From positions 62,001 through 126,000 of the forward strand of contig NZ_BJTV01000018.1 of the NCBI RefSeq assembly GCF_007176755.1: a stretch of DNA of 64,000 nt. The letters are read 5' to 3'. The notes under the pieces were generated by a model, which was not told where the DNA came from, made no database searches, and was given only the letters and a program-made list of their open reading frames with translations. Of the stretch, positions 51,457 to 60,087 are shown piece by piece; the first letter of the stretch is position 1; each line of letters starts with the position of its first letter. The DNA is from Streptomyces sp. 1-11. GTDB lineage: Bacteria > Actinomycetota > Actinomycetes > Streptomycetales > Streptomycetaceae. Both the position numbers and the translations under genes were made by a program.

Positions 51457-53811
51457 GTGACCAGCAGACCCTGGACGTTCAGAGTCGCCGCCATCGGTGT
51501 GGCGCTCGCGACGGCCTCCGCCACCTACGCGACCTTCGCGGTCGCCGAGGCGAGCACCCAGCCCTCGTCGGCAGCCGCGAACCGGCACGACCCGGCCCCG
51601 GTGAACCAGAAGGCCCACGACCTCGACGGCCCGCTGAGCAAGACGCAGCGCGCCCAGCGTCAGGAGGCCCTGAACCAGCTCATAGCGGGCAAGGCGAAGG
51701 CCAAGGACCGCAACGGCTCGAAGGTCGTCCAGCTCAAGAGCAAGAAGGGCGACAGCAAGTACGTCGAGCTGAGCCGGGAGAAGACCGACAAGATCTTCAC
51801 CATCCTGGTGGAGTTCGGCGACCAGACGGACCCGCGGTACGGCGGCACCGCCGGCCCGCTGCACAACACGATCGCCAAGCCGGACCGCAAGAAGGACAAC
51901 TCCACGGCCTGGCAGCAGGACTACAACCAGAAGCACTTCCAGAACCTCTACTTCGGCACCGGCTCGAAGACGGAGTCGCTGAAGAAGTACTACGAGAAGC
52001 AGTCCTCGGGCCGCTACTCCGTGGACGGCGAGGTCTCGGACTGGGTCAAGGTCCCTTACAACGAGGCCCGTTACGGCAACAACGCCTGCGGCCAGACCAA
52101 CTGCTCCAGCGTGTGGAACGTCGTCCGCGACGGCCTCAACGCCTGGGTCGCCGACCAGAAGAAGGCCGGCAAGTCCGACGCCGACATCAAGGCGGACCTG
52201 GCCAAGTACGACCAGTGGGACCGCTACGACTACGACGGCGACGGCAACTTCAACGAGCCCGACGGCTACGTCGACCACTTCCAGCTCGTGCACGCCGGTG
52301 AGGACGAGTCCGCGGGCGGCGGCGCCCAGGGCACGGACGCCATCTGGGCGCACCGCTGGTACGCCTTCGGCACCGACGCCGGCGCCACCGGCCCGAGCGA
52401 CAACAAGCTCGGCGGCACGCAGGTCGGCGACACCGGTGTCTGGGTCGGCGACTACACCATCCAGCCGGAGAACGGCGGCCTCGGTGTCTTCGCCCACGAG
52501 TACGGCCACGACCTCGGTCTGCCGGACGAGTACGACACCGCCGGCGGCGACAACTCCACCGGCTTCTGGACGCTGATGTCCTCCGGTTCCTGGCTGGGAA
52601 CCGGCAAGGAGGCCATCGGCGACATGCCGGGCGACATGAACGCCTGGGACAAGCTGCAGCTCGGCTGGCTGAACTACGACACCGCCAAGGCGGGCGTGAA
52701 GTCGTGGCACAAGCTGGGCGTCGCCGAGTACAACACCAAGTACCGCCAGGCGCTGGTGGTCTCGCTGCCGAAGAAGGCCGTGAAGACCGAGATCGTCACC
52801 CCGGCCGAGGGCGCCACCCAGTGGTGGAGCGGCAGCGGCGACGACCTCAAGAACACGCTGACCCGTTCCGTGGACCTCACGGGCAAGAAGTCCGCCACCC
52901 TCTCGCTCGACGGCTGGTACGACATCGAGTCCGAGTACGACTTCCTCTACACCGAGGTGTCGACCGACGGCGGCGCCAACTGGACCGCGATCGACGGCAC
53001 GGTGGACGGCCAGCCCATCCCGCGTGACGCCTCCGACAAGCCGGCCCTGACCGGCACGGTCGCCGGCTACAAGAAGCTGTCGTACCCGCTGGACGCCTAC
53101 GCCGGCCAGAACATCCAGCTCCGCTTCCGCTACCAGACCGACGGCGGCGTGGCCCTGAAGGGCTTCACGGCCGACGAGATCACGGTGACCGCCGACGGCA
53201 CGCCGGTGTTCTCCGACAACGCCGAGTCCGCGGACCCCGCTTGGACCGCCAACGGCTTCTCCCGCGTCGGCGCGTCCTTCACCAGGGACTACAGCCAGTA
53301 CTACATCGCCGAGAACCGCCAGTACGTGTCGTACGACAAGACCCTCAAGGTCGGCCCGTACAACTTCGGCTTCTCGTCGCGCCCGGACTGGGTGGAGCAC
53401 TACCCGTACCAGAACGGCCTGCTGATCTGGAAGTGGGACACCTCCCAGGCGGACAACAACACCAACGTCAACAGCCACCCGGGCACCGGTCTGATCCTGC
53501 CCGTGGACGCGCACTACAAGGCGCTGAAGTGGTCCGACGGCACGCTGCTGCGCAACCGGATCCAGGCCTACGACTCGCCGTTCAGCCTGGACGCCACGGA
53601 CGGCATCACGCTGCACAAGGCCGACAAGGCGCTCAAGATCAAGTCGCAGAAGGGTGTGCCGGTCTTCAACGACCACACCAGCACCTACTACGACCCGGCG
53701 AACCCGACCGGTGGCGTCAAGATCACTGACACCAACACCAAGATCAAGATCGTCAAGCAGGCCCACGGCGGCTCGACGATCGACCTCGAGGTCGGCCCGG
53801 CGGTGAAGTAG
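51457..53811 (+). CDS. Secreted M6 family metalloprotease (immune inhibitor A-like)
   Basis: A 784-aa extracellular protease. A signal peptide covers about 1-31, then a propeptide of about 80 residues. The catalytic domain has HEYGHDLGLPDEYD with His347, His351 and Asp357 as zinc ligands and Glu348 as base. A glycine-aspartate loop DYDGDGNFNEPDG looks calcium-binding. The C-terminal half holds MAM/jelly-roll-like beta segments typical of InhA (about 450-640). GTG 51457 follows GGGGGAGG at about 9 nt. It is probably made during development, as the distinct promoter region suggests, but this is not shown. Confidence 0.92.
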   Translation: MTSRPWTFRVAAIGVALATASATYATFAVAEASTQPSSAAANRHDPAPVNQKAHDLDGPLSKTQRAQRQEALNQLIAGKAKAKDRNGSKVVQLKSKKGDSKYVELSREKTDKIFTILVEFGDQTDPRYGGTAGPLHNTIAKPDRKKDNSTAWQQDYNQKHFQNLYFGTGSKTESLKKYYEKQSSGRYSVDGEVSDWVKVPYNEARYGNNACGQTNCSSVWNVVRDGLNAWVADQKKAGKSDADIKADLAKYDQWDRYDYDGDGNFNEPDGYVDHFQLVHAGEDESAGGGAQGTDAIWAHRWYAFGTDAGATGPSDNKLGGTQVGDTGVWVGDYTIQPENGGLGVFAHEYGHDLGLPDEYDTAGGDNSTGFWTLMSSGSWLGTGKEAIGDMPGDMNAWDKLQLGWLNYDTAKAGVKSWHKLGVAEYNTKYRQALVVSLPKKAVKTEIVTPAEGATQWWSGSGDDLKNTLTRSVDLTGKKSATLSLDGWYDIESEYDFLYTEVSTDGGANWTAIDGTVDGQPIPRDASDKPALTGTVAGYKKLSYPLDAYAGQNIQLRFRYQTDGGVALKGFTADEITVTADGTPVFSDNAESADPAWTANGFSRVGASFTRDYSQYYIAENRQYVSYDKTLKVGPYNFGFSSRPDWVEHYPYQNGLLIWKWDTSQADNNTNVNSHPGTGLILPVDAHYKALKWSDGTLLRNRIQAYDSPFSLDATDGITLHKADKALKIKSQKGVPVFNDHTSTYYDPANPTGGVKITDTNTKIKIVKQAHGGSTIDLEVGPAVK

Positions 53812-53837
53812 CGGATATATCCGCAGGTCAAAAGCGT

Positions 53838-53871
53838 ATCGGCGGTGACCCCCTGGCGGGTCGCCGCCGAT
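53838..53871 (+). terminator. Terminator after the M6 protease gene
   Basis: A 14-bp stem with one G-T pair (53838-53851 with 53858-53871), 6-nt loop. A short perfect palindrome (53811-53824) precedes it. Confidence 0.8.
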
Positions 53872-53932
53872 CGTGTTTAGGTGCGTCCTGTGGATCGCTT
53901 ATTGACACCGACCGGAACGGGGATGTGACCGC

Positions 53933-54277
53933 ATGGCCGCAGGAGGCTTCAGCAAACTGCCGAACGGCACGGTGGTGGTGGCACTCAACCTGCCCAGCCC
54001 CAGCCCGGCCGGCGGCCCCGCCGGGGTGCGCGTCCTGGTGCACGCCCAGAACCGCGCCCGAGCCCTGACCAGGCTGCGCAACCTGGGCCTGCGCGCGATC
54101 TACCTGCGCGGCAACACCGCCCCGCCGACCCCGGACGAGATCACGGCGGTGCTGCACCACCCCGACGGCCTCATATGGCGCACGGCACCGGACGGCGGTG
54201 TCGCGGTGACCGAGCTGTGGCACCCGATCCGCGCCCTGCTGCGCACACCCGCCCCCGCCGTGGCCCGGCGCGGCTGA
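53933..54277 (+). CDS. Hypothetical protein, 114 aa
   Basis: I do not recognise this family. The protein is soluble, basic and compact; the pattern VVALNLPSPSPAGGPAGVRVLVHAQNR is followed by LRAIYLRGNTAPPTPDEITAVL and a WRTAPDG segment, an alpha/beta layout. GGGGATG lies 8 nt before ATG 53933. Codon use is like the neighbours, so it is probably real. Confidence 0.65.
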   Translation: MAAGGFSKLPNGTVVVALNLPSPSPAGGPAGVRVLVHAQNRARALTRLRNLGLRAIYLRGNTAPPTPDEITAVLHHPDGLIWRTAPDGGVAVTELWHPIRALLRTPAPAVARRG

Positions 54278-54400
54278 GCCCGCCCCCGGGCGCACGTCGT
54301 CGGGTACGCCCAGGTACATCCAGTACCACGGCGGCCCTCCGCCTCGCGATGCGCGGCACCGGACGCTGCGGGCTGATCCGGCGCGAATGCCGGACGGCTC

Positions 54401-54994
54401 CTAGCCGCCGACCACCGGCTTGCCGGTGAGTTCCACCCCGGCCGCGCGCAGCTCCTCCAGGGCCCGCTCCGTGGTCTGCGGGGCGACGCCCGCGGTCAGG
54501 TCCAGCAGGACCTGGGTGCGGAAGCCCTCGCGGGCCGCGTCCAGCGCGGTGGCCCGGACGCAGTGGTCGGTGGCTATGCCGACCACGTCCACCTCGTCGA
54601 TGTGCCGGGCGCGCAGCCACTCGGCCAGCGGGACGCCGTTCTCGTCGGCGCCCTCGAAGCCGCTGTAGGCGGCCGCGTACGCGCCCTTGTCGAAGACCGC
54701 GTCCACCGCGCCGGAGGCGACGGCCGGTGCGAAGTTCGGGTGGAAGCCGACCCCCTCGGTGCCCGCGACGCAGTGCGCGGGCCAGGAGTGGACGAAGTCG
54801 GGGTCGTCGGCGAAGTGACCGCCGGGCGCGATGTGGTGGTCGCGGGTGGCCACCACATGGCGGTAGCCGGTGCCCGCCGCCTGCCCGATCAGCTCGGTGA
54901 CGGCGGCGGCCACGTCGGCGCCGCCGGTGACCGCCAGGCTGCCTCCCTCGCAGAAGTCGTTCTGCACGTCTACGACGATCAAGGCGCGGCGCAT
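54401..54994 (-). CDS. pncA: Nicotinamidase
   Basis: Isochorismatase-fold hydrolase of 197 aa converting nicotinamide to nicotinate. The triad is visible: Asp in VVDVQNDF (residue 8), Lys in VFDKGA and Cys in IATDHCVRATALDA; RDHH gives metal-ligand histidines. ATG 54994 has AAGGA about 9 nt upstream. It lies downstream of pncB on the same strand (104 bp apart), the next enzyme of NAD salvage. Confidence 0.92.
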   Translation of the reverse strand: MRRALIVVDVQNDFCEGGSLAVTGGADVAAAVTELIGQAAGTGYRHVVATRDHHIAPGGHFADDPDFVHSWPAHCVAGTEGVGFHPNFAPAVASGAVDAVFDKGAYAAAYSGFEGADENGVPLAEWLRARHIDEVDVVGIATDHCVRATALDAAREGFRTQVLLDLTAGVAPQTTERALEELRAAGVELTGKPVVGG

Positions 54995-55098
54995 GGTGGG
55001 TGTCCTTCGACTGTCCGGTTGAGTAACTGAGCCTAGAGACTTCACGGTCCCCGCGGGAGGGGGCCGACGGACGGGGGAGCGAACGGTCTGTCCTGCTT

Positions 55099-56445
55099 CT
55101 AGCTACCCGACCCGCCCTGCACGTACTCCGTCGGGAGCACGGGCTCGCCCCGGGAGAGCTGCGTGGCGGACAGCGGCAGCGCGCCGCGTGCCGCGATGTG
55201 CCGCTCGCGCGCCACGTCCAGCGGCTCGCGCGCGGCGACCTCGCCGTTCTCGATCAGCCGCACCAGGAGCTGCCGTCCGGCCAGCTCGGCGGGGACCGGC
55301 CCGGTGCCGACGACCTCGGCCTCCGCGATCCCGTCCCGGTCCAGCCGGCGCGCCGCCCACTTGCGGCCGCCGACGGAGGTCTTGCCCCCGGTGGACTTCT
55401 TCGCCACCGGCACCATCGGCGCCGCCGGATCGGCGGACTCGGCCCGGGCGACCAGCTTGTAGACCATCGAGCAGGTCGGGTGCCCGGAGCCGGTGACGAG
55501 CTGGGTGCCGACGCCGTACGCGTCCACCGGCGCCGCCGCGAGCGAGGCGATGGCGTACTCGTCCAGGTCGGAGGTGACGACGATCTTCGTGCCGGTCGCG
55601 CCCAGCTCGTCGAGCTGCTGCCGCACCCGGTGCGCGACGAGCAGCAGGTCCCCGGAGTCGATGCGCACCGCGCCCAGCTCCGGACCGGCCACCTCCACCG
55701 CCGTGCGGACGGCCGCGGCGACGTCGTAGGTGTCCACCAGGAGCGTGGTGCCCCGGCCGAGGGAGTCGACCTGGGCCTGGAAGGCGTCCCGCTCCCGGTC
55801 GTGCAGCAGGGTGAAGGCGTGCGCCGAGGTGCCGACGGTCGGGATGCCGTACCGGAAGCCGGCCGCGAGGTCGGAGGTGGTCGCGAAGCCGCCGACGTAG
55901 GCGGCCCGGGAGGCGGCCACGGCGGCCAGCTCGTGGGTGCGGCGGGCGCCCATCTCGATCAGCGGCCGGTCACCGGCCGCCGAGGCCATCCGGGACGCGG
56001 CGGCCGCGATCGCCGAGTCGTGGTTGAGGATCGAGAGGATCACCGTCTCCAGCAGCACGCACTCGGCGAAGGAGCCCTCGACCCGCAGGATCGGCGAGCC
56101 CGGGAAGTACACCTCGCCCTCGGGGTAACCCCACACGTCACCGCTGAAGCGGTAGCCGGCGAGCCACTTCAGGGTCTCCTCGTCGACGATGCCGTGCTGC
56201 CGCAGGAAGCCGAGGAGGTCCTCGTCGAAGCGGAAGTTCTCGACCGCGTCCAGCACGCGTCCGGTGCCCCCCACCACGCCGTAGCGGCGACCCGGGGGCA
56301 GCCGCCGGGTGAAGACCTCGAAGACGCTGCGCCGCTCGGCCGTACCGGCCTTCAGCGCGGCCTGCAGCATCGTCAGCTCGTACTGGTCCGTGAAGAGCGC
56401 CGTCGAGGGAACGTCCACCGGCAGCCCAAGGTCCGCTGTGTTCAT
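55099..56445 (-). CDS. pncB: Nicotinate phosphoribosyltransferase
   Basis: A 448-aa enzyme that makes nicotinate mononucleotide from nicotinate and PRPP. Conserved parts are TDQYELTMLQAALKAG near the N-terminus, EVYFPGSPILRVEG, the catalytic-region RIDSGDL, and VVTSDLDE. The upstream frame is open to 56628 but ATG 56445 (MNTADLGLP) is the natural start. It diverges from clpS across 64 bp. Confidence 0.93.
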   Translation of the reverse strand: MNTADLGLPVDVPSTALFTDQYELTMLQAALKAGTAERRSVFEVFTRRLPPGRRYGVVGGTGRVLDAVENFRFDEDLLGFLRQHGIVDEETLKWLAGYRFSGDVWGYPEGEVYFPGSPILRVEGSFAECVLLETVILSILNHDSAIAAAASRMASAAGDRPLIEMGARRTHELAAVAASRAAYVGGFATTSDLAAGFRYGIPTVGTSAHAFTLLHDRERDAFQAQVDSLGRGTTLLVDTYDVAAAVRTAVEVAGPELGAVRIDSGDLLLVAHRVRQQLDELGATGTKIVVTSDLDEYAIASLAAAPVDAYGVGTQLVTGSGHPTCSMVYKLVARAESADPAAPMVPVAKKSTGGKTSVGGRKWAARRLDRDGIAEAEVVGTGPVPAELAGRQLLVRLIENGEVAAREPLDVARERHIAARGALPLSATQLSRGEPVLPTEYVQGGSGS

Positions 56446-56497
56446 GGCAGGATCGTACCCCCATTTCGTCAGTGTGACGAATACTGGCCCGCGTGGC

Positions 56498-56503
56498 AGC
56501 ATG
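56498..56503 (+). promoter_or_regulatory. Possible -10 of a leaderless clpS promoter
   Basis: CAGCAT ends 6 nt before GTG 56510, with TGACGA 17 bp upstream as a weak -35. If real, the ATG at 56501 would not be in the transcript. Confidence 0.35.
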
Positions 56504-56509
56504 GGCTGT

Positions 56510-56818
56510 GTGACGTCACCCGCGCCCGTAGAGATCGAACGCACCGAGTCGGCGGAGGAGGTCTTCGCCGTACCCGAGCCCGACGTCCCCTGGATCACGA
56601 TCGTGCACAACGACCCGGTCAACCTCATGAGCTATGTGACCTACGTGTTCCAGACCTACTTCGGCTACCCGAAGGACAAGGCCACCAAGCTCATGCTCGA
56701 CGTCCACCACAAGGGCCGGGCGGTCGTCTCCAGCGGCACTCGCGAGGAGATGGAACGCGACGTGCAGGCGATGCACGGCTACGGACTGTGGGCCACCCTC
56801 CAGCAGGACCGGAAGTAG
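56510..56818 (+). CDS. clpS: ClpS adaptor for N-end-rule degradation
   Basis: A 102-aa adaptor that brings N-degron substrates to ClpA/C-ClpP. The binding-pocket sequence VHNDPVNLMSYVTYVFQTYF contains the Asn-Asp that grips the N-terminal amino group; VHHKGRAVV follows. The N-terminal tail of about 30 residues is flexible. GTG 56510 (MTSPAPVE) is preferred; ATG 56501 adds MGC. DUF2017 follows after 11 bp, an operon. Confidence 0.93.
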   Translation: MTSPAPVEIERTESAEEVFAVPEPDVPWITIVHNDPVNLMSYVTYVFQTYFGYPKDKATKLMLDVHHKGRAVVSSGTREEMERDVQAMHGYGLWATLQQDRK

Positions 56819-56829
56819 CGATCCCCTCC

Positions 56830-57435
56830 ATGCCCGGAACCTTCGAACCGATTCCCGGCGGCGGCGCGGCCGTCGCGCTCGACGACGTCGAGATCTCCAT
56901 CATCCGGTCGCTGGCCGTGCAGCTCCTCGAGCTCATCGGCCCCGGCCCCGCCGAGGACGCAGGCGGCGACCCGCTGGCCGAGCTGTTCGCCGAGGGGCCG
57001 AGCGAGCCGCCCGCCGACCCGGTCCTCAGGCGGCTCTTCCCCGACGCCTACGGCGACCCGGAGCGGGCGCCCGCCTCCCCGGCCGAGGCGGAGGAGCGAC
57101 AGGCGCACTCCGCCGAGTTCCGCCGCTACACCGAGAACGACCTGCGCGCCGGCAAGCGGGAGAACGCTCTCGCGGTCATCCGCACCCTCGACGCGCTGAA
57201 CGCGGCGGATGCCGGCGGGGCGGTCCTCAAGCTCACCCCGGACGAGTCGCGCTGGTGGCTCGGCGCCCTCAACGACCTCCGCCTGGCGATCGGCGCCCGG
57301 CTGGAGATCACCGACGAGGACGACACCGAGCTGCTCTACGGGCTGCCGGACGACGACCCGCGCAAGCCGATGGTGATGGCCTATCTGTGGCTCGGCGGGC
57401 TCCAGGAAACCCTCGTGACGACCTTGATGCCCTGA
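56830..57435 (+). CDS. DUF2017 domain protein
   Basis: A 201-aa actinobacterial protein of unknown function that regularly lies behind clpS. It is acidic and helical: VALDDVEISIIRSLAVQLLE near the start, LFPDAYGDPE, then FRRYTENDLRAGKRENALAV and LYGLPDDDPRKPMVMAYLWLG. The partnership suggests a role with ClpS in regulated proteolysis, by context only. Confidence 0.85.
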   Translation: MPGTFEPIPGGGAAVALDDVEISIIRSLAVQLLELIGPGPAEDAGGDPLAELFAEGPSEPPADPVLRRLFPDAYGDPERAPASPAEAEERQAHSAEFRRYTENDLRAGKRENALAVIRTLDALNAADAGGAVLKLTPDESRWWLGALNDLRLAIGARLEITDEDDTELLYGLPDDDPRKPMVMAYLWLGGLQETLVTTLMP

Positions 57436-57775
57436 TCATCCTGATTTCGTGTTCGCTCAAAGGACACTCAAATCCGGATAACGATCGCGTCACCGTGGTG
57501 GCCGGTTTTCACGCGTTCGAGCGCTCTTTGTCCGCTTCTTCCTGTGTGGTGCGTCACAACCGCCCCCTGTGCCCAATATTGCGGCCGTGATAAATCTTCA
57601 CGACCGCCCGGCCGACACCACCCATGTCCGGCCGGGTGCGCCACCGAGCCGGCAACCGCCGGCCAGGCACGGGCGGGTTCCCGAAACCCCGCCCAACTCC
57701 ATCATCCGGGGGGATCGAAACCCGATCCGGGGCCGACGAAAGGTCCGGGTCGGCATGGAGAAAGGCGCACCACAC
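57436..57775 (+). promoter_or_regulatory. Promoter region of the amino-acid permease gene
   Basis: Gene-free 340 bp. It includes a Crp-like site (57544-57557) and an A/T-rich stretch CCAATATTGCGGCCGTGATAAATC (two pieces around 57574-57597), where TAAATC may be a -10. Confidence 0.5.
57544..57557 (+). promoter_or_regulatory. Crp-type binding site
   Basis: GTGTGGTGCGTCAC fits GTG-N6-GNCAC, the motif I recall for S. coelicolor Crp, and the flanks extend it to TGTGT-N6-TCACA. Confidence 0.55.
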
Positions 57776-59194
57776 ATGGCCTCCGAGAGGGTCACAGAAG
57801 CCCCCGAAGAGGGGTACGAGCGCGGGCTCGGCAGCCGTCAGGTCCAGATGATCGCCATCGGCGGCGCCATCGGCGTCGGCCTGTTCCTGGGCGCCGGGGC
57901 GAACATCGCCAAGGCGGGCCCCAGTCTCATCCTCATGTACGCGCTCGCGGGCGCGATCATCTTCTTCATCATGCGGGCCCTGGGCGAGCTGCTGCTCTAC
58001 CGCCCCGTCTCCGGCTCCTTCGCCGAGTACTCCCGTGAGTTCCTCGGCCCGTTCTTCGGCTTCTTCACCGGCTGGACGTACTGGCTGATGTGGGTGGTCA
58101 CCGGCATGGCCGAGCTGACGGCCGCGGCCATCTACGTCAACTACTGGTTCCCGGCCGTCCCGCAGTGGGTCACGGCCCTGGTCTTCCTCGTCGTCCTGTT
58201 CGTGGCCAACCTGATCTCGGTCAAGCTGTTCGGCGAGATCGAGTTCTGGTTCTCCATGGTCAAGGTCACCGCCCTGATCGGCATGATCGTGATCGGCCTC
58301 GGCGTGCTCACCTTCGGCTTCAGCGCCGCCGGCGACACCGCGCACGTGGCGAACCTCTGGCAGTTCGACGGCTTCTTCCCGAAGGGCGTCGGCTCCTCGC
58401 TGATGACCCTGCAGGGCGTGATGTTCGCCTACCTCGCCGTCGAGCTGGTCGGCGTCACCGCGGGCGAGTCCGAGAACCCCGAGAAGACCCTGCCGAAGGC
58501 GATCAACACCCTGCCCTGGCGCATCGCCCTGTTCTACGTCGGCGCCCTGACCGTCATCCTCTGCGTGGTCAAGTGGACCGAATTCGCCGAGGGCGTCAGT
58601 CCCTTCGTGAAGGCGTTCGCGGTCATCGGCATCCCGGCCGGCGCGGGCATCGTCAACTTCGTGGTGCTCACCGCGGCCCTGTCCTCCTGCAACTCGGGCA
58701 TGTACTCCACCGGCCGCATGCTGCGCACCCTGGCCGACAACGGCGAGGCCCCGCGGGCCTTCGGCAAGCTGTCGGCCAGCAAGACCCCGGCGCTCGGCAT
58801 CACCGTCTCGGTGCTCTTCATGGGCATCGGCGTGGTCCTGAACTACGTCGTCCCGGAGAAGGCCTTCGGCTACGTCACCTCCGTCGCCACCGCGGCCGGC
58901 ATCTGGACCTGGCTGATGATCCTGGTCAGCCACGTCATCTACCGCCGCGCGGTCGTCGCGGGCCGGCTGCCCGCCTCCTCCTTCCCGGCGCCGGGCGGCG
59001 CGGTGTGCTCCTACATCGCCATCGTGTTCCTGCTCTTCGTCACCGGCCTGATCGCCTACGACGCCGACTCCCGGGTCTGCCTCTACGTGATGGCGGGCTG
59101 GGCGGTCGCGCTCGGCATCGGCTGGATGGTCCTGAAGTCCCGCGCCCCGCAGATCGCGGACCGCGACGAGCGGACGTACGAGAAGGTCGGCTGA
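57776..59194 (+). CDS. APC-family amino acid permease
   Basis: A 472-aa transporter with 12 helices. The N-terminus GLGSRQVQMIAIGGAIGVGL carries the GGAIG substrate-binding turn of the AAT family (AnsP, GabP, CycA); the loop GVTAGESENPEKTLPKAIN is the family hallmark. Asparagine, GABA or small neutral amino acids are possible substrates. ATG 57776 is preferred (AAAGG about 10 nt upstream); ATG 57755 would add seven residues. A terminator follows 90 nt after the stop. Confidence 0.87.
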   Translation: MASERVTEAPEEGYERGLGSRQVQMIAIGGAIGVGLFLGAGANIAKAGPSLILMYALAGAIIFFIMRALGELLLYRPVSGSFAEYSREFLGPFFGFFTGWTYWLMWVVTGMAELTAAAIYVNYWFPAVPQWVTALVFLVVLFVANLISVKLFGEIEFWFSMVKVTALIGMIVIGLGVLTFGFSAAGDTAHVANLWQFDGFFPKGVGSSLMTLQGVMFAYLAVELVGVTAGESENPEKTLPKAINTLPWRIALFYVGALTVILCVVKWTEFAEGVSPFVKAFAVIGIPAGAGIVNFVVLTAALSSCNSGMYSTGRMLRTLADNGEAPRAFGKLSASKTPALGITVSVLFMGIGVVLNYVVPEKAFGYVTSVATAAGIWTWLMILVSHVIYRRAVVAGRLPASSFPAPGGAVCSYIAIVFLLFVTGLIAYDADSRVCLYVMAGWAVALGIGWMVLKSRAPQIADRDERTYEKVG

Positions 59195-59284
59195 CCGCCT
59201 AGGAGAAACCTTCCCCCAGGATGTCCGGCCGCCGGGAGTACTCGTGGCAGTCCCGGCCGCCACCGCTCAGGGCGTCCACCATGT

Positions 59285-59321
59285 GGGCCGCCCCGTACCG
59301 GACCTCGGTACGGGGCGGCCC
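59285..59321 (+). terminator. Terminator before the mec gene
   Basis: A perfect 15-bp stem (59285-59299 with 59307-59321), 7-nt loop. It ends only 8 nt before the next -10 box. Confidence 0.85.
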
Positions 59322-59328
59322 GTCCGCC

Positions 59329-59334
59329 TATCCT
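59329..59334 (+). promoter_or_regulatory. -10 box of a probable leaderless promoter (mec)
   Basis: TATCCT ends 7 nt before ATG 59342; no Shine-Dalgarno. Confidence 0.5.
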
Positions 59335-59341
59335 GGCCCCC

Positions 59342-59764
59342 ATGCTGACCATCACCCAGGCCCTCCACGACCAGATCGTCGCCCACGCGCGCGAGGACCA
59401 CCCGGACGAGGCGTGCGGCGTCGTCGCGGGCCCGGTGGGCGCCGGCCGCCCCGAGCGCTTCATCCCGATGCTGAACGCGGCCCGCTCGCCCACCTTCTAC
59501 GAGTTTGACTCCCAGGACCTGCTCAAGCTCTACCGGGAGATGGACGACCGCGACGAGGAGCCGGTGGTCATCTACCACTCCCACACCGCGACCGAGGCCT
59601 ACCCCTCCCGCACCGACATCGGCTACGCCAACGAGCCCGGCGCCCACTACGTCCTGGTCTCCACCGCCGACGCCGACGGCCTCGGCGACTTCCAGTTCCG
59701 CTCCTTCCGCATCCTCGACGGCGAGGTCACGGAGGAGGAGGTCAAGGTCGTGCAGGCGTACTGA
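59342..59764 (+). CDS. mec: JAMM/Mov34 metallopeptidase, Mec-type CysO-cysteine hydrolase
   Basis: A 140-aa JAMM zinc peptidase. Glu23 (DEACGVV) and His79, His81, Asp92 (YHSHTATEAYPSRTD) form the complete JAMM motif. In M. tuberculosis the homologue releases cysteine from CysO after sulfide transfer. Here cysO and cysM lie just downstream, separated by a leader-peptide ORF. Because this CysO ends GGMA, Mec may also trim the last two residues to expose GlyGly, as QbsD does for QbsE; inferred. Confidence 0.87.
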   Translation: MLTITQALHDQIVAHAREDHPDEACGVVAGPVGAGRPERFIPMLNAARSPTFYEFDSQDLLKLYREMDDRDEEPVVIYHSHTATEAYPSRTDIGYANEPGAHYVLVSTADADGLGDFQFRSFRILDGEVTEEEVKVVQAY

Positions 59765-59864
59765 CCGGCGCTCCGGCGGGCGCGCCGATCCCGGCGGTCT
59801 CAGCCAGTGGCCGAGGGCCATCCGAAGTGTGGGACGGCACTCCGGGTGCGGGGGCGGGAATCGA

Positions 59865-59870
59865 TACGAT
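59865..59870 (+). promoter_or_regulatory. -10 box of the cys leader promoter, leaderless
   Basis: TACGAT ends 6 nt before the leader-peptide ATG at 59877. Confidence 0.5.
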
Positions 59871-59876
59871 GACCTC

Positions 59877-59972
59877 ATGGTTGACCGAGACGTGAGCGAC
59901 AAGACGCCGGGCACGCTGCTCGTGGCGCGGCTGCACGTCGACCTGTGCAGGCTCGCAAGCGCCATCTGTTGA
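59877..59972 (+). CDS. Cysteine leader peptide (putative attenuator)
   Basis: A 31-aa ORF ending in RLHVDLCRLASAIC and TGA, with Cys24 and Cys31 (the last codon). The RLHVDLCRLA core is the signature of actinobacterial putative leader peptides found upstream of sulfur and cysteine genes. Ribosome stalling at cysteine codons under starvation would change folding of the 115-nt leader before cysO. The ATG lies just behind a -10 box, so it would be translated from a leaderless transcript. Confidence 0.8.
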   Translation: MVDRDVSDKTPGTLLVARLHVDLCRLASAIC

Positions 59973-59983
59973 CGCACGCCTCT

Positions 59984-60010
59984 GCCGCCGTACGGCCGTG
60001 AGCCGGCGGC
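59984..60010 (+). promoter_or_regulatory. Candidate attenuator hairpin of the cys operon
   Basis: GCCGCCG (59984-59990) can pair with CGGCGGC (60004-60010); the loop itself contains the palindrome ACGGCCGT. It starts 12 nt after the leader stop codon. No T-tract follows, so a mutually exclusive or Rho-linked mechanism is more likely than a simple terminator. Confidence 0.45.
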
Positions 60011-60087
60011 GCCCACTCCGCGTACATGAGACGCCCGCGCTGTCGCGCCCACCGACCTGACTCATTTTCGACAGGAGCCCTGACGCC

